Positions 32,055 to 41,443 of a DNA stretch of 64,000 nt are shown here, one piece after another. The notes beneath the pieces are model-generated. The model was not told where the DNA came from, did not search any database, and saw only the letters and a program-made list of their open reading frames with translations. A program made the translations under genes and the position numbers. Every line of letters starts with the position of its first letter. Within the stretch, counting starts at the first letter, position 1. Origin of the DNA: Blastococcus sp. CPCC 205250 (lineage in GTDB: Bacteria > Actinomycetota > Actinomycetes > Mycobacteriales > Geodermatophilaceae); the NCBI RefSeq assembly GCF_019799925.1, contig NZ_JABGCG010000004.1, positions 248,001 to 312,000 on the forward strand, read 5' to 3'.

Positions 32055-32834
32055 GTGGCCTTCCGGAACGTGATGGCGCGCTTCGGCGCAGGTGGCGCGG
32101 ACGTCGAGGCGGTGCTGGACTCCCCCGACACCACCCCCGGCGGGTCGGTGACCGGCACCGTGCACCTCGCCGGCGGCAGGGTGCCGCAGGAGATCGCCGA
32201 GATCCGCGTCGCGCTCGAGGCCACCGTCGAGGTGGAGAGCGGCGACAGCTCGTGGCAGGAGAACGCCGTCTTCGGGACCACGGTCGTCGCCGGGGCCTCC
32301 ACCATCGAGCCCGGCGAGCAGCGCAGCGCGCGGTTCTCCTTCCCGGTGCCGTGGCAGTGCCCGATCACCAGCCTCGACGGGTGGCAGCTGCGCGGCATGC
32401 GGGTCGGCCTGCGGACGCGCGTGGACATCCCCGGCGCCGTGGACGCGGGCGACCTCGACCCGGTGACCGTGCACCCGCTGCCCGTGCAGCGCACCGTGCT
32501 GCAGGCCCTCGACCAGCTGGGCTTCGCCTTCCGCGGCGCCGACGTCGAGAAGGGGCGGATCGCCGGCAGCGACCTGCCCTTCTACCAGGAGGTCGAGTTC
32601 GCCCCGCCCGGGTCGCTGCGCGGCCGGGTCAACGAGCTCGAGGTGACCTTCCTGGCCGACGCCTCCGGCGTCGAGGTGGTGCTCGAGGTGGACCGGCGCG
32701 GCGGCCTGCTGACCGAGGGGCGCGACGTCGCCGGCCGGCTGCGGCTGTCGCACGCGGACACCGACGTCCGAGCGGTGGCGGGACGGCTCGACGCGGCGGT
32801 GCGGCAGCTCGGCGCCCGCCGCGGCTGGCTGTGA
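32055..32834 (+). CDS. Spo0M (SpoOM)-family arrestin-like protein
   Basis: A 259-residue protein of the sporulation-control Spo0M family, an arrestin-like beta-sandwich that binds partners. The start VAFRNVMARFGAGGADVEAVL is followed by SVTGTVHLAGG, EIRVALEATVEVE and FSFPVPWQCPITSL, all with alternating beta-strand patterns typical of the arrestin N-domain. GTG start has AGAGGAG upstream. It overlaps the DUF3616 gene by 4 bases (GTGA), so the two are translationally coupled. Confidence 0.86.
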   Translation: MAFRNVMARFGAGGADVEAVLDSPDTTPGGSVTGTVHLAGGRVPQEIAEIRVALEATVEVESGDSSWQENAVFGTTVVAGASTIEPGEQRSARFSFPVPWQCPITSLDGWQLRGMRVGLRTRVDIPGAVDAGDLDPVTVHPLPVQRTVLQALDQLGFAFRGADVEKGRIAGSDLPFYQEVEFAPPGSLRGRVNELEVTFLADASGVEVVLEVDRRGGLLTEGRDVAGRLRLSHADTDVRAVAGRLDAAVRQLGARRGWL

Positions 32835-33907
32835 GCGTCGAGCGGACCGTCCGGCTGGCCTTCTCCGCCGTCTCCCGGGACGCGGGGACCCACACCAACC
32901 TGTCCGCCGTGCGCAGCGACGGACCGGTGCTGTGGGTGGCCGGCGACGAGACGGCGACCCTCGAGCGGCTGGTGGCCGACGCCCCCGCGGACCCCCGGGA
33001 GTACGGCCGGCAGACGTCGTTCCGGCTCGCCGACCTCGTCGAGCTGCCCGGGGACGACGCCGACGAGGAGGCCGACATCGAGGGGCTGGCCCGCACCGGC
33101 CCCTTCCTCTGGGCGGTGGGGTCGCACAGCCTGCGGCGGCGCCGGATCAAGGACCGGCACGACGGCGACAAGGCACTGCGGCGGCTGGCCAGGGTTACCG
33201 GCCAGGCGAACCGGCAGCTCTTGGTGCGGCTGCCGCTGGCGCAGGTCGACGGCCTGCCGACGCCGGTGCGGGAGCTGGACGCCGACGGTGCCCGCCACTG
33301 CGCCGCCGTCTTCGGCACGCACGGCCCCGACCTGCGCGACCTGCTGGCCGACGACGAGCACCTGGGACCGTTCCTCCCGATCCCGGGCAAGGACAACGGG
33401 CTGGACGTCGAGGGCGTCGCCGTCGTCGGGGACCGGGTGTACCTGGGCCTGCGCGGACCGGTGCTGCGCGGCTGGGCCGTCGTGCTGGAGCTGCGCCCCG
33501 AGACCGATCCCGGCGACCCGCGCCGGCTGGTGCTGCGCCCGTTCGACGACGACGGCCGCCCCTACCGCAAGCACGTGCTGCGGCTCGACGGCCTCGGCGT
33601 GCGCGACCTGTGCCCGCAGGGCGAGGACCTGCTGGTGCTCGCCGGGCCGACGATGGACCTCGACGGCCCGGTGCGGGTGTACCGCTGGCACGGCGCCGCC
33701 CGTGCCGAGACCGCCCAGGTGGTGCGCGGCGAGCAGCTGACCCGCGAGGTCGAGCTGCCCTACGGCGACGGGGACGACCACGCGGAGGGCATCGGCCTGC
33801 TCGGCACCGACGGCGCGCTGCTGGTCGTCTACGACAGCCCGGCGCCGGCGCGCCTCGACGACGCAGGCGGCGTCCTCGCCGACGTCGTCCGGCTGCCCGC
33901 CCGCTGA
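32831..33907 (+). CDS. DUF3616 family protein
   Basis: A 358-residue protein of the DUF3616 family, a beta-propeller-like fold of unknown function. Motifs include NLSAVRSDGPVLWVAGDE, FRLADLVELPG, DIEGLARTGPFLWAVGSHSLRRRR, DNGLDVEGVAVVGDRVYLGLRGPVLRG and GDDHAEGIGLL. The aspartate-rich loops suggest metal binding. It starts at GTG overlapping the Spo0M stop. No catalytic assignment can be made; DUF3616 proteins often accompany phosphatase or phytase-like enzymes. Confidence 0.87.
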   Translation: MSVERTVRLAFSAVSRDAGTHTNLSAVRSDGPVLWVAGDETATLERLVADAPADPREYGRQTSFRLADLVELPGDDADEEADIEGLARTGPFLWAVGSHSLRRRRIKDRHDGDKALRRLARVTGQANRQLLVRLPLAQVDGLPTPVRELDADGARHCAAVFGTHGPDLRDLLADDEHLGPFLPIPGKDNGLDVEGVAVVGDRVYLGLRGPVLRGWAVVLELRPETDPGDPRRLVLRPFDDDGRPYRKHVLRLDGLGVRDLCPQGEDLLVLAGPTMDLDGPVRVYRWHGAARAETAQVVRGEQLTREVELPYGDGDDHAEGIGLLGTDGALLVVYDSPAPARLDDAGGVLADVVRLPAR

Positions 33908-33957
33908 CCGGGACCGGCCCGCGGCAGCCCCGGCCGCGCGTGCGAGCATCGGCTCTC

Positions 33958-35178
33958 GTGCGGCGACCCGGGGACGAGCGGACCGGGGACGAGGGCAGCG
34001 GAGGCGGGGCGGTCGCGATGCCCCGCGAGGTCCGGGTGCTCGCGGTCGTGGCCTTCGTCGTGGCGCTGGGCTTCGGCGTCGTCGCCCCGGCGATCCCGTT
34101 GTTCGCCCGGGACTTCGGCGTCGGCACCACGGCGGTCGGCCTGGCGGTCAGCGCGTTCGCGTTCTTCCGCTTCGTGTCCGCCTTCTCCGGCGGCACGCTC
34201 GTGGAGCGCTTCGGCGAGCGGACGGTGCTGGCGACGGGCCTCGTCGTCGTCGCCGTGACCACCGGTCTGGCCGGGCTGGCCGGCTCGTTCCCGGTGTTCC
34301 TCGCGCTGCGGGCGGTCGGCGGGATCGGCAGTGCGATGTTCACGGTGTCCGCCCTGGCGCTGCTGCTGCGGGTGGCCCCGCCGACGCACCGCGGCCGTGC
34401 CGCCGCCACCTACCAGGGCGGGTTCATCCTCGGGGGCATCGCCGGGCCGGCCTTCGGGGGCGTGCTCACCGAGCTCTCCCCCCGGCTGCCCTTCCTGCTG
34501 TACGCCGGGGCGCTGCTGGTCGCCGGGGCGGTGACCCTGGGGCTGCTGCGGACGCCCGCCGGCGCACGCGGCACCGAGGCGGCGGCGACGCCGGACCTCG
34601 ACCGGGGACCCGTGCCGCTCGCGGCGGCGCTGCGGTCGCGCCTCTACATCGCCGCGCTGGTCGCCAACCTCGGCATCGGCTGGGTGCTGTTCGGCGTGCG
34701 CAACTCCCTGGTGCCGCTGTACGTGACCGAGGAGCTGGGCCGCGGCGCGGCCTGGGCCGGCGCCGGGCTGCTCGCCGGGTCCGCGGCCCAGGCGCTCGGG
34801 CTGCTGCGCTCGGGCCGGCTGGCCGACACGTGGGGACGACGGCCGGCGCTGGTGCTGGGCGCGGCGCTGGGGACCGCCGCGATGGCGCTCCTGGTGCTGC
34901 CGCCGGTGACGTGGGTCTTCCTGCTGTCGATGGCCGCCTACGGCCTGGCGGCGTCGCTGCTGGCCAGCGTGCCCGCGGCGCTCGTGGGCGACGTCAGCCC
35001 GGCGCGCGGCGGACGGGTGGTGGCGGTGTTCCAGATGTCGGCCGACCTGGGCGCCGTCGTCGGCCCGCTCGCGGCCGGGTGGCTCACCGACGTCGCCTCG
35101 TACCAGGTGGCGTTCGCGGTGAGCACCGCCGTCGTCGCGGCCGGGCTGCTGGCCGCGCTGGCGCTCCCCCGCCGCTGA
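33958..35178 (+). CDS. MFS transporter (drug/proton antiporter type)
   Basis: A 12-helix major facilitator superfamily exporter of about 386-406 residues. The first helix pair has ALGFGVVAPAIPLFARDFGV and the A-motif region GTLVERFGERTVL, with the second A-like motif GRLADTWGRRPALV near residue 285. Such proteins expel small molecules by proton exchange; the substrate is unknown. Start is unsettled: GTG at 33958 with a GAGCAT 8 bases upstream suggests a leaderless start; ATG at 34018 is the alternative, with GGAGG at a longer distance. It follows the Spo0M and DUF3616 genes. Confidence 0.86.
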   Translation: MRRPGDERTGDEGSGGGAVAMPREVRVLAVVAFVVALGFGVVAPAIPLFARDFGVGTTAVGLAVSAFAFFRFVSAFSGGTLVERFGERTVLATGLVVVAVTTGLAGLAGSFPVFLALRAVGGIGSAMFTVSALALLLRVAPPTHRGRAAATYQGGFILGGIAGPAFGGVLTELSPRLPFLLYAGALLVAGAVTLGLLRTPAGARGTEAAATPDLDRGPVPLAAALRSRLYIAALVANLGIGWVLFGVRNSLVPLYVTEELGRGAAWAGAGLLAGSAAQALGLLRSGRLADTWGRRPALVLGAALGTAAMALLVLPPVTWVFLLSMAAYGLAASLLASVPAALVGDVSPARGGRVVAVFQMSADLGAVVGPLAAGWLTDVASYQVAFAVSTAVVAAGLLAALALPRR

Positions 35179-35352
35179 CCGCGGCTGGTCCTCCCAGCAG
35201 CCACCCGGCGCGTGTCGGGCGTTCGGCCGGGCGTCGCCTGGCCGACACCCGGGCGGGCCACGATCGGCGGTGACCGCCTCCCACCGCGGTCGGCCGGGCG
35301 GCGACGAGGCACCCTGCTCCCCGCCCGGCGCTCTCCGGCGCGAGGAGCACCC

Positions 35353-35766
35353 ATGGACGCCGTGCAGACCGTCGACCGCAGCCGACTGGCTCTCGCGGTC
35401 CCGCTGGTGGAGGCGCTGGGGGCTCGTCCGCTGCGGCCCGAGGACCCGGCCGCCGGCGTCGTCGTCCCGGTGACGGGCCTGGCCGAGAGCGGCGCCGGGG
35501 CCATGCACGCCGCGGCGCTGACCGCGGTGATGGAGCTGGCCGCCTACCTGGCGCTGGTGCCGGCGCTGGACCCGGACGAGCACGCGGTGTCGCACGCGGT
35601 CTCCGTGCAGCTGGTGACGCCGGCGTTCGGCGGCAGCCAGGTGGAGGCGATCGGCTACCTCGAGCGGCGCGGCCGGTCGACGGCGTTCCTGACCGCGAGC
35701 GCCGAGGTCTCCGGCGTCGTGGTCGCCACCGCGCAGATCACCAAGAGCATCGTCCCCTTCCGCTGA
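35353..35766 (+). CDS. Hotdog-fold thioesterase-like protein
   Basis: A 137-residue single hotdog domain of the PaaI/DUF4442 group. The strands and long helix are seen in GLAESGAGAMHAAALTAVMELAAYLALVPAL, then HAVSHAVSVQLVTPAFGGSQVEAIGYLERRG and TASAEVSGVVVATAQITKSIVPF. GAGGAG lies 6 bases ahead of the ATG. It could hydrolyse an acyl-CoA or bind one, by family inference. It sits between the MFS gene and the HNH gene without clear linkage. Confidence 0.82.
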   Translation: MDAVQTVDRSRLALAVPLVEALGARPLRPEDPAAGVVVPVTGLAESGAGAMHAAALTAVMELAAYLALVPALDPDEHAVSHAVSVQLVTPAFGGSQVEAIGYLERRGRSTAFLTASAEVSGVVVATAQITKSIVPFR

Positions 35767-35940
35767 CCGGTCACCCGGCGCGGGCGGGGACGCCGACGCC
35801 TGGGCGGTGGTCGAGGCCTCCGGGAGGCGGCGGCGCCGGACCGATGCCGGGTCCTCCCGGACGACCGGCGCTGGAGAACCGGCCGCTCGCTCCGTGCCTG
35901 ACCTGCGGTTTCTGTCGTACCCCCTGGCGAGCGTGTGGTC

Positions 35941-37494
35941 ATGGAGGTCGGGGTGGTGCCGCCGCGGGTGGACGGGGACCCGATCCGCGTGCTGCCCGGC
36001 GAGGTGGTATCGGCGGCGTTGAGCGAGTTGGACCTGGTGGCCGACGTGTGGTCCACCGACGCGCGGATGGCCCGCGAGTACGCCCACCAGGCGGCGGTGA
36101 TCGCCGAACTGGCCCGCCGCCGCCGGGTCGAACGCGACGCGGACTCCGGCGAGCACGGCCGGCCGGCGCCCGATGCCCGAGCGCTGCGCCCGGCGGCGCT
36201 GGCCGACGTGTCCGATGACTTCGTCACCGAACTCGCGGTGATCCGCGGCTGCGCCGAGGCCGAGGCCTCGCGGCTGGCGGTCGATGCGCTGCTGCTCACC
36301 ACCAGCCTGGCCCCCACCTGGTCCGAGCTCTACGCCGGGCGCCTCACCGTCCGCAAGGCACGCGTGCTGCTGGACCTGCTCGGCGACTGCCACCCCGACG
36401 TGGCCGCCGCCGTGCAGGCCCGCGTGCTGCCCGGCGCCGCGGACAGCCCGCCGCCGCGGCTGGGCGACCGCACCCGCTATCACCTGTACCGGGTCGACGC
36501 CGACGCCAGGGAACGCCGCCGCCGCGACGCCGAACGCACCGCCGACGTGCACGTCGAGCGCACACCTGACGGCCTGGGCCGGCTGGTCATCGACGGCCCC
36601 TACCCCCAGGTGCGCGCCGCCCGCGACGCGATCGGCACCTACGCCGACTGGGCCTGCGCCGACGGCGACACCCGCCCGATCGGACAACTGCGCTCCCACA
36701 CCGCCCTGGACCTGCTGCTCCGCCCCTGGGACACCACCCGCCCATCGGTCACCGCGCAGCTGACCATCCACGCCGCCCTGCCGGCCCTGCGCGCCGACGC
36801 CTCCACCGACGCCCCACCGGCCGAACTCGACGGCGCGTGGATCTCCGCCGCCCAGTGCCGCCAGGTGCTGGCCGACCTGGCCGTGCTCGACCTCGACGCG
36901 CCCCCGGCCGGCGGATCGCTCACCATCGCCCTGGACGACCCGGCCACCGGCCAGACCATCGCCGTGGCCACCCGCGCCGACCTCGCCCGCGCCGCCGGCA
37001 CCGGCCGCGGCACCCACCGCCGCACGAGCCGAGCCGCCACCAGCGGCACCGGCGGATCAGCCGACAGGCACGGCCCCGGACGGGCCGATCCGGCCGGTCA
37101 TCCCGCCGACGGACCGGGCCTGCGACCACCACCGGCCACCCCCGGCTACCGGCCCACCGCCGCCCAACGGCGCCTGATCACCACCCGCGACCGGACCTGC
37201 CGCATGCCCGGCTGCCACCGCCGACCCGGCCTCTGCGACATCGACCACGGCCACCCCCACGCCGACGGCGGACCCACCGACTGCCCCAACCTCTGCTGCC
37301 TGTGCCGCCGCCACCACCGGATCAAGACCTTCGCCCGCGACTGGACCTTCACCCTCCACCCCGACGGACGCCTCACCGTCACCACCCCCTCCGGGGTCAC
37401 GCGCACCACCCGACCACCCGGCTGGCACCACGACCACGAACCCGACCCACCCTGGCTCGACGACACCCACCCACCCGACCCGTCGCGCGGGTAG
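35941..37494 (+). CDS. DUF222 (13E12 repeat) protein with HNH endonuclease domain
   Basis: A 517-residue member of the DUF222/HNH family that is present in many copies in mycobacteria and Geodermatophilaceae. The DUF222 part covers about residues 20-330 (WSTDARMAREYAHQAA, ELAVIRGCAEAEASRLAVDA, LYAGRLTVRKARVLL). The HNH part has CRMPGC, DIDHGHPHADGGPTDCPNL, CLCRRHHRIK, with the metal His and zinc Cys pairs in place. A TGTCGTACCCC run stands about 10 bases before the start. From 37000 on the coding strand is strikingly C-rich, unlike the neighbouring genes. Nuclease activity and role (mobile, defence, or repair) are untested. Confidence 0.9.
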   Translation: MEVGVVPPRVDGDPIRVLPGEVVSAALSELDLVADVWSTDARMAREYAHQAAVIAELARRRRVERDADSGEHGRPAPDARALRPAALADVSDDFVTELAVIRGCAEAEASRLAVDALLLTTSLAPTWSELYAGRLTVRKARVLLDLLGDCHPDVAAAVQARVLPGAADSPPPRLGDRTRYHLYRVDADARERRRRDAERTADVHVERTPDGLGRLVIDGPYPQVRAARDAIGTYADWACADGDTRPIGQLRSHTALDLLLRPWDTTRPSVTAQLTIHAALPALRADASTDAPPAELDGAWISAAQCRQVLADLAVLDLDAPPAGGSLTIALDDPATGQTIAVATRADLARAAGTGRGTHRRTSRAATSGTGGSADRHGPGRADPAGHPADGPGLRPPPATPGYRPTAAQRRLITTRDRTCRMPGCHRRPGLCDIDHGHPHADGGPTDCPNLCCLCRRHHRIKTFARDWTFTLHPDGRLTVTTPSGVTRTTRPPGWHHDHEPDPPWLDDTHPPDPSRG

Positions 37495-37530
37495 CACGCA
37501 GGAGCGAGGCACCGGGCTGACCCGGCGGGC

Positions 37531-37606
37531 AGGTGCCCGTCAGAACGCAGGCGCGGTGCCGGTCAGCGGGGCGCGGTGCCGTCAGGTCGCAGGCAGGTCC
37601 CGATCA
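37531..37606. repeat. Imperfect repeats with stop codons at the 3' end of the Ser/Thr kinase gene
   Basis: The segment GGTGCC(C/G)GTCAG or GGTGCCGTCAG occurs at about 37532, 37555 and 37575, in front of the real stop at 37604-37606 (TGA on the minus strand). Each copy has a TCA. Unit spacing is about 20 bases. Confidence 0.5.
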
Positions 37607-39388
37607 CGCTGCGGGAGCGGGATCCGTCTGCGCCGTCGGGGCGGTGCCCGGGTCGGGAGCGGGGGGCTCGACGGAAGCGCTACCCGTCGTCCCGCCGGTC
37701 GGTCCGGGCGAGCTGGGCACCGGGTCGGTCGGCTCGGTCGGCTCGGTGGGGCCGGTCGGCTCCGTCGACGGAGGCGTCGGGTTCGGCGCGGGCGCAGTCC
37801 CGGGGGCGGACGTCGAGGGCTCGGCCGCCGTCGGGCCCGTGGTCTCGCCGGCGTCGCTGCCCGGCGCGGGGGCCGACGGGTCCTCGCCCGCGGTCGAGCC
37901 GGGCGCCGGGGCCTCGGCGGCCGGGCCGTCGGCGGCCGGGGCGTCGGCCGTGCCGGGCGCCGCAGGGGCGTCGTCCCCGGTGTCCACCGGCCCGCCGCGG
38001 GGCCCGGCCGGTCCGGCGGGCCCGGGGGCGGCGTCCGGCGCATCCGGCAGTGCCTCCTCGGCCGGGGCCACGGCCACGGTCACCGTCACCTCGTCGCCCT
38101 CGTCCAGCCGCGTGCCGTCGGGGCTGACGGCCAGCACCGTGCCGGCGGGGTGCTCGGCGGTCACCGCGTCGGTGCGGACGACGACGAGTCCCTGCGAGCC
38201 CAGTTCACCGGCGACGTCCTCGTACTGCCTGCCCACGTGGTCGGCCGCGCTGAGCAGGATCCCGGCGTCCGCGGCCACCGACGGTCCCCCGGCGGCGGAG
38301 TCGTCCCCGTCACCGCCCGCACCACCCAGGACGAGCACCAGCGTCCCGGCCGCCAGGAGCAGCGCCACGAGGGGCAGCAGCATCATCAGCGCTCGCCGCC
38401 GGCCCGGAGCCGGGGTCACCGGCGACCGCACGGACACCGGCGAGCGCGCCGACGAGCCGCCCGCGCCGGCTCCGGCAGCGGCTCCGGCTCCGGCTCCGGC
38501 TCCGGCCAGCGCCCGCACCGGCCGGGTCGACGCGACGGCGCCCGCCTCGTACTCGTGCTCCAGCGTCTCCTGCACCGCGTCGTAGAAGGCCCCGCCGTCG
38601 GGGATCCGGTCGCCCGGGTCCTTGGCCAGCGCCGAACCGATCAGGCCCCGGACCTCGTCGGGCAGGTCGGCGGGCAGCGGCTGCGGGTCCTCGACCACGT
38701 GCTTGAGCGCCACGGTCACCGGGTTGTCGCCCGCGAAGGCGGCGTGGCCGGTCAGCGACTCGTAGCCGACCAGGCCGAGGGCGTACACGTCGCTGGCGGG
38801 TGTGGCCGGCTCGCCCTTCGCCTGCTCCGGCGACATGTACTGGGCGGTGCCGATCACCTGTCCGGTCCCGGTCAGCGGCACGCTGTCGGCCGACCGGGCG
38901 ATGCCGAAGTCGGTGAGCTTCACCGCACCGTCGGGGCGCACCAGGATGTTGGCCGGCTTGACGTCGCGGTGGACCAGCCCGCGGCGGTGGGCCTCGGCGA
39001 GCCCGGCGGCGGTCTGCCGCAGCACCGACAGCGCGGCCTGCGGCTCCATCGGCCCGTCGCAGAGCCGGGCCGACAGCGGCGCGCCGTCCACCAGCTCCAT
39101 GACCAGGTACGCCAGGTGCTCGCCGGCCTCCTCGGGCGCGGCCTCCCCGTAGTCGAGCACCGCCGCGATGTTCGGGTGGTTGAGCGCCGCGGCGTGGCGC
39201 GCCTCGGCGCGGAAGCGCTCGATGAACGTCGGGTCGTCGGCGTACTCGCTGCGCAGCACCTTCACCGCCACCGGCCGCCGCAGCAGCACGTCCAGCGCCC
39301 GCCAGACCTCGCCCATGCCGCCGGAGGCGATCCGGTCCTGCAACTCGTACCGGCCCCCGAGGAGCCGTCGTTCCCCCTCGACGGTCAC
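37604..39388 (-). CDS. Serine/threonine protein kinase with PASTA-like domain
   Basis: A 594-residue transmembrane kinase of the PknA/PknB type. Order: kinase domain 12-280 with G-loop GGMGEVWRA (23-31), Lys43 in VAVKVL, HRDVKPANI (140-148, Asp142), DFGIAR (160-165) and ASDVYALGLVGYESLTG; an Ala/Gly-rich linker; a transmembrane helix near 334-357; one PASTA-like external domain (about 375-440); then a Pro/Thr/Ser-rich tail of 150 residues with TEPTEPTD repeats. It senses wall components and regulates growth or division by inference. It is GTG-initiated and transcribed opposite to the HNH gene. Confidence 0.9.
   Translation of the reverse strand: MTVEGERRLLGGRYELQDRIASGGMGEVWRALDVLLRRPVAVKVLRSEYADDPTFIERFRAEARHAAALNHPNIAAVLDYGEAAPEEAGEHLAYLVMELVDGAPLSARLCDGPMEPQAALSVLRQTAAGLAEAHRRGLVHRDVKPANILVRPDGAVKLTDFGIARSADSVPLTGTGQVIGTAQYMSPEQAKGEPATPASDVYALGLVGYESLTGHAAFAGDNPVTVALKHVVEDPQPLPADLPDEVRGLIGSALAKDPGDRIPDGGAFYDAVQETLEHEYEAGAVASTRPVRALAGAGAGAGAAAGAGAGGSSARSPVSVRSPVTPAPGRRRALMMLLPLVALLLAAGTLVLVLGGAGGDGDDSAAGGPSVAADAGILLSAADHVGRQYEDVAGELGSQGLVVVRTDAVTAEHPAGTVLAVSPDGTRLDEGDEVTVTVAVAPAEEALPDAPDAAPGPAGPAGPRGGPVDTGDDAPAAPGTADAPAADGPAAEAPAPGSTAGEDPSAPAPGSDAGETTGPTAAEPSTSAPGTAPAPNPTPPSTEPTGPTEPTEPTDPVPSSPGPTGGTTGSASVEPPAPDPGTAPTAQTDPAPAA
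38466..38507. repeat. GGCTCC hexanucleotide repeat in kinase linker
   Basis: A run of GGCTCC/GGCTCCG hexamers codes for alternating Ala-Gly in the cytoplasmic linker just ahead of the membrane helix. Length variation is expected but would stay in frame. Confidence 0.7.
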
Positions 39389-39614
39389 GCCCGATCACCC
39401 TCGTCCCATGCCGCGGGCCTGGTCCCGCGCCTCAGGAGTCCCCCGTCCCGGTGGCCGTCACACCCCGGACGACCGAGTTCCGGCCCGCAGCCGGGGCGCG
39501 ACACGCCGCCGTGCACCGCCCGCAGCCCGGATGCCACGCAGCGTGACCCCGCAGCCCGGCTCGCCGCGCCGGTCGACGACCGGCGTCCGCACCCCCCGCC
39601 CGGGCAGACCCCCG

Positions 39615-41432
39615 TCAGCCGGACGTCGAGGGCACGTGCCCGCTCAGCTTGCGCCACAGCCAGCCCGACGCCACCCGCCGTCCGTTGACCAGGTAGTCGG
39701 GCACCGCGTCGTCGAGCAGCGTCGCCTCCAGCGCCCGGCGGACGGCGGGCCGCCCGGCCAGCAGCAGCTCGTCGCCGGGCCGCAGCACCACGTCGTCCTC
39801 CGGCGCGAGCAGGTGCTCCTCCCCCTGCCGCAGGACCAGCACGACCGCCGCCAGCCGCCGGTCGCGGTCCACCGGGCTGCGCAGCAGGTCGCCCAGGCAC
39901 AGCCGGCCCTCGTCCAGCCAACCGGTCAGCGACGGGGCCTCGGTCTCGTCCAGCCGCACCTTCCACAGCGGGTCCAGGTGCCGCCCGCACTGCTCGAGCA
40001 GCCGGTCGGTGACCCGCGCGGCCCACGCGTCGTCGCGCTCGAGCAGGCCGCGCAGGAAGCGCCACAGCAGCGGCGTGGACAGCTGCGCGTACGCCTCGCT
40101 GGCCACGACCGCGGTGGGCACCAGCAGCGCGTCGACCTCCAGCGCCGTGAACAGCGGCGCGCTGGTCGGCACGTTCTGCCGGGCGGCCACGAAGACCCCC
40201 GGCTCGACCCGGCGCGCCTCGGCCACCAGCGACATGTTGGTGATGTCGTCGTCGGTGCCGGCGATGAAGCCGACCGCGCCGACCAGCCCGGACTCGGCGA
40301 GGACGGCGGGGTCCGAGGCGTCCCCCACGACGGTCGGGTCCACCTCCCCCTCGACCGCCCGCGGGTCGATCGTGGCGACCTCCAGCCCCTCCGCCCGCAG
40401 GTCGGCGGCGAAGTGGCGCCCGAAGGTGCCGTAGCCGGCGACCACCCAGCGCCCGGGCGCCGGAGCCGACCGGCGCTCCGGGAGCTCCGCGCCCGGGCCG
40501 CTCTCCAGCCAGGTCGTCAGCTGGTAGGACGCCGGGGCACGCAGCGCCAGCCGCAGCCGGTCGCCGAACCGGTCGAACGGGTTGATCACGGTGGGCGTGC
40601 CGAAGGCGCGCATCCGCTCGGCCACCACCGCCGACGTCGTCCGCGCCACCACCGGCAGCTCCGGGCGCAGCAGGGCCGCGCTGATCGCGACCGCGAGGTT
40701 GGCCTGGTCGTCGTTGGTCAGGGCGACCACGCCCTCGCACCACGGGTGGTCCAGCCCGGCCACCACGAGGGCGTGCAGGTCGCGCGCGTCGCCGACCAGC
40801 CCCGGGACGTCGGCGTGCGAGGTGTTGAGCTCCAGGACGTCGATGCGGGACTCGTCGCGGTCGATGACGGTGAACCGGCGCCCCAGCGCGTCGAAGGCCT
40901 CGCCCAGCTGCTCGCCGGTCTGCCCGTACCCGGCCATCAGCAGGAACGGCTCCCGCAGCCGGCGCACCTTGCGGGTCACGTGGCCGGTCGTCAGCGCCCT
41001 CCGGAACGCGCGGTCCTGCAACAGCGTCAGGACCGCGCCGATGGCGTACGCCCAGCCGACGACGGTCAGGTAGATCGCGCCGGTCACCCACATGCGCTGG
41101 GCGTAGGTGAACTCGTTCGGCAGCTCCCCGAAGCCGATCGTCGTCGCCGTGTAGCTCATGAAGTAGAAGGCGTCGAAGACGCTCATCCGCGCCGGCTGCC
41201 CCTCGGCGTCCTGCCCGGGCACCAGGCTCAGCCCCACGACGCTGACCGTGAAGACCAGGATCAGCGTGATCAGCGGCGCGCGGAGCCGGCGGAGGACGAC
41301 GAAGACCGCCCCCGACTCCTGCGCGCGCGTCACCACGGGGTGCCGGCGCCGCCTGCGGCGCGGCCCCGACGGCGCTGGGCCCTGGCTCGACCCGGAGACC
41401 AGCCGCCCGAAGGCCCGCAGCACCCCGCGCAC
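39615..41432 (-). CDS. Potassium channel with two RCK (TrkA-N) domains
   Basis: A 605-residue two-helix potassium channel with regulatory domains. Transmembrane 1 is APLITLILVFTVSVVGLSLV, the pore filter reads TATTIGFGE (Thr98 to Glu103 region), and TM2 is MWVTGAIYLTVVGWAYAIG. Two RCK-type Rossmann domains follow: MAGYGQTGEQLGEAFDALGR (first GxGxxG) and VVAGYGTFGRHFAADL (second). The end has a TrkA-C-like domain. The cell uses these channels to release or take up K+ in response to ligands or NAD. The GTG at 41432 is chosen; GTG at 41423 or 41333 is possible. It starts 11 bases after the DUF6394 gene, so they form an operon. Confidence 0.87.
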   Translation of the reverse strand: MRGVLRAFGRLVSGSSQGPAPSGPRRRRRRHPVVTRAQESGAVFVVLRRLRAPLITLILVFTVSVVGLSLVPGQDAEGQPARMSVFDAFYFMSYTATTIGFGELPNEFTYAQRMWVTGAIYLTVVGWAYAIGAVLTLLQDRAFRRALTTGHVTRKVRRLREPFLLMAGYGQTGEQLGEAFDALGRRFTVIDRDESRIDVLELNTSHADVPGLVGDARDLHALVVAGLDHPWCEGVVALTNDDQANLAVAISAALLRPELPVVARTTSAVVAERMRAFGTPTVINPFDRFGDRLRLALRAPASYQLTTWLESGPGAELPERRSAPAPGRWVVAGYGTFGRHFAADLRAEGLEVATIDPRAVEGEVDPTVVGDASDPAVLAESGLVGAVGFIAGTDDDITNMSLVAEARRVEPGVFVAARQNVPTSAPLFTALEVDALLVPTAVVASEAYAQLSTPLLWRFLRGLLERDDAWAARVTDRLLEQCGRHLDPLWKVRLDETEAPSLTGWLDEGRLCLGDLLRSPVDRDRRLAAVVLVLRQGEEHLLAPEDDVVLRPGDELLLAGRPAVRRALEATLLDDAVPDYLVNGRRVASGWLWRKLSGHVPSTSG

Positions 41433-41443
41433 GCCGGCCGCCG

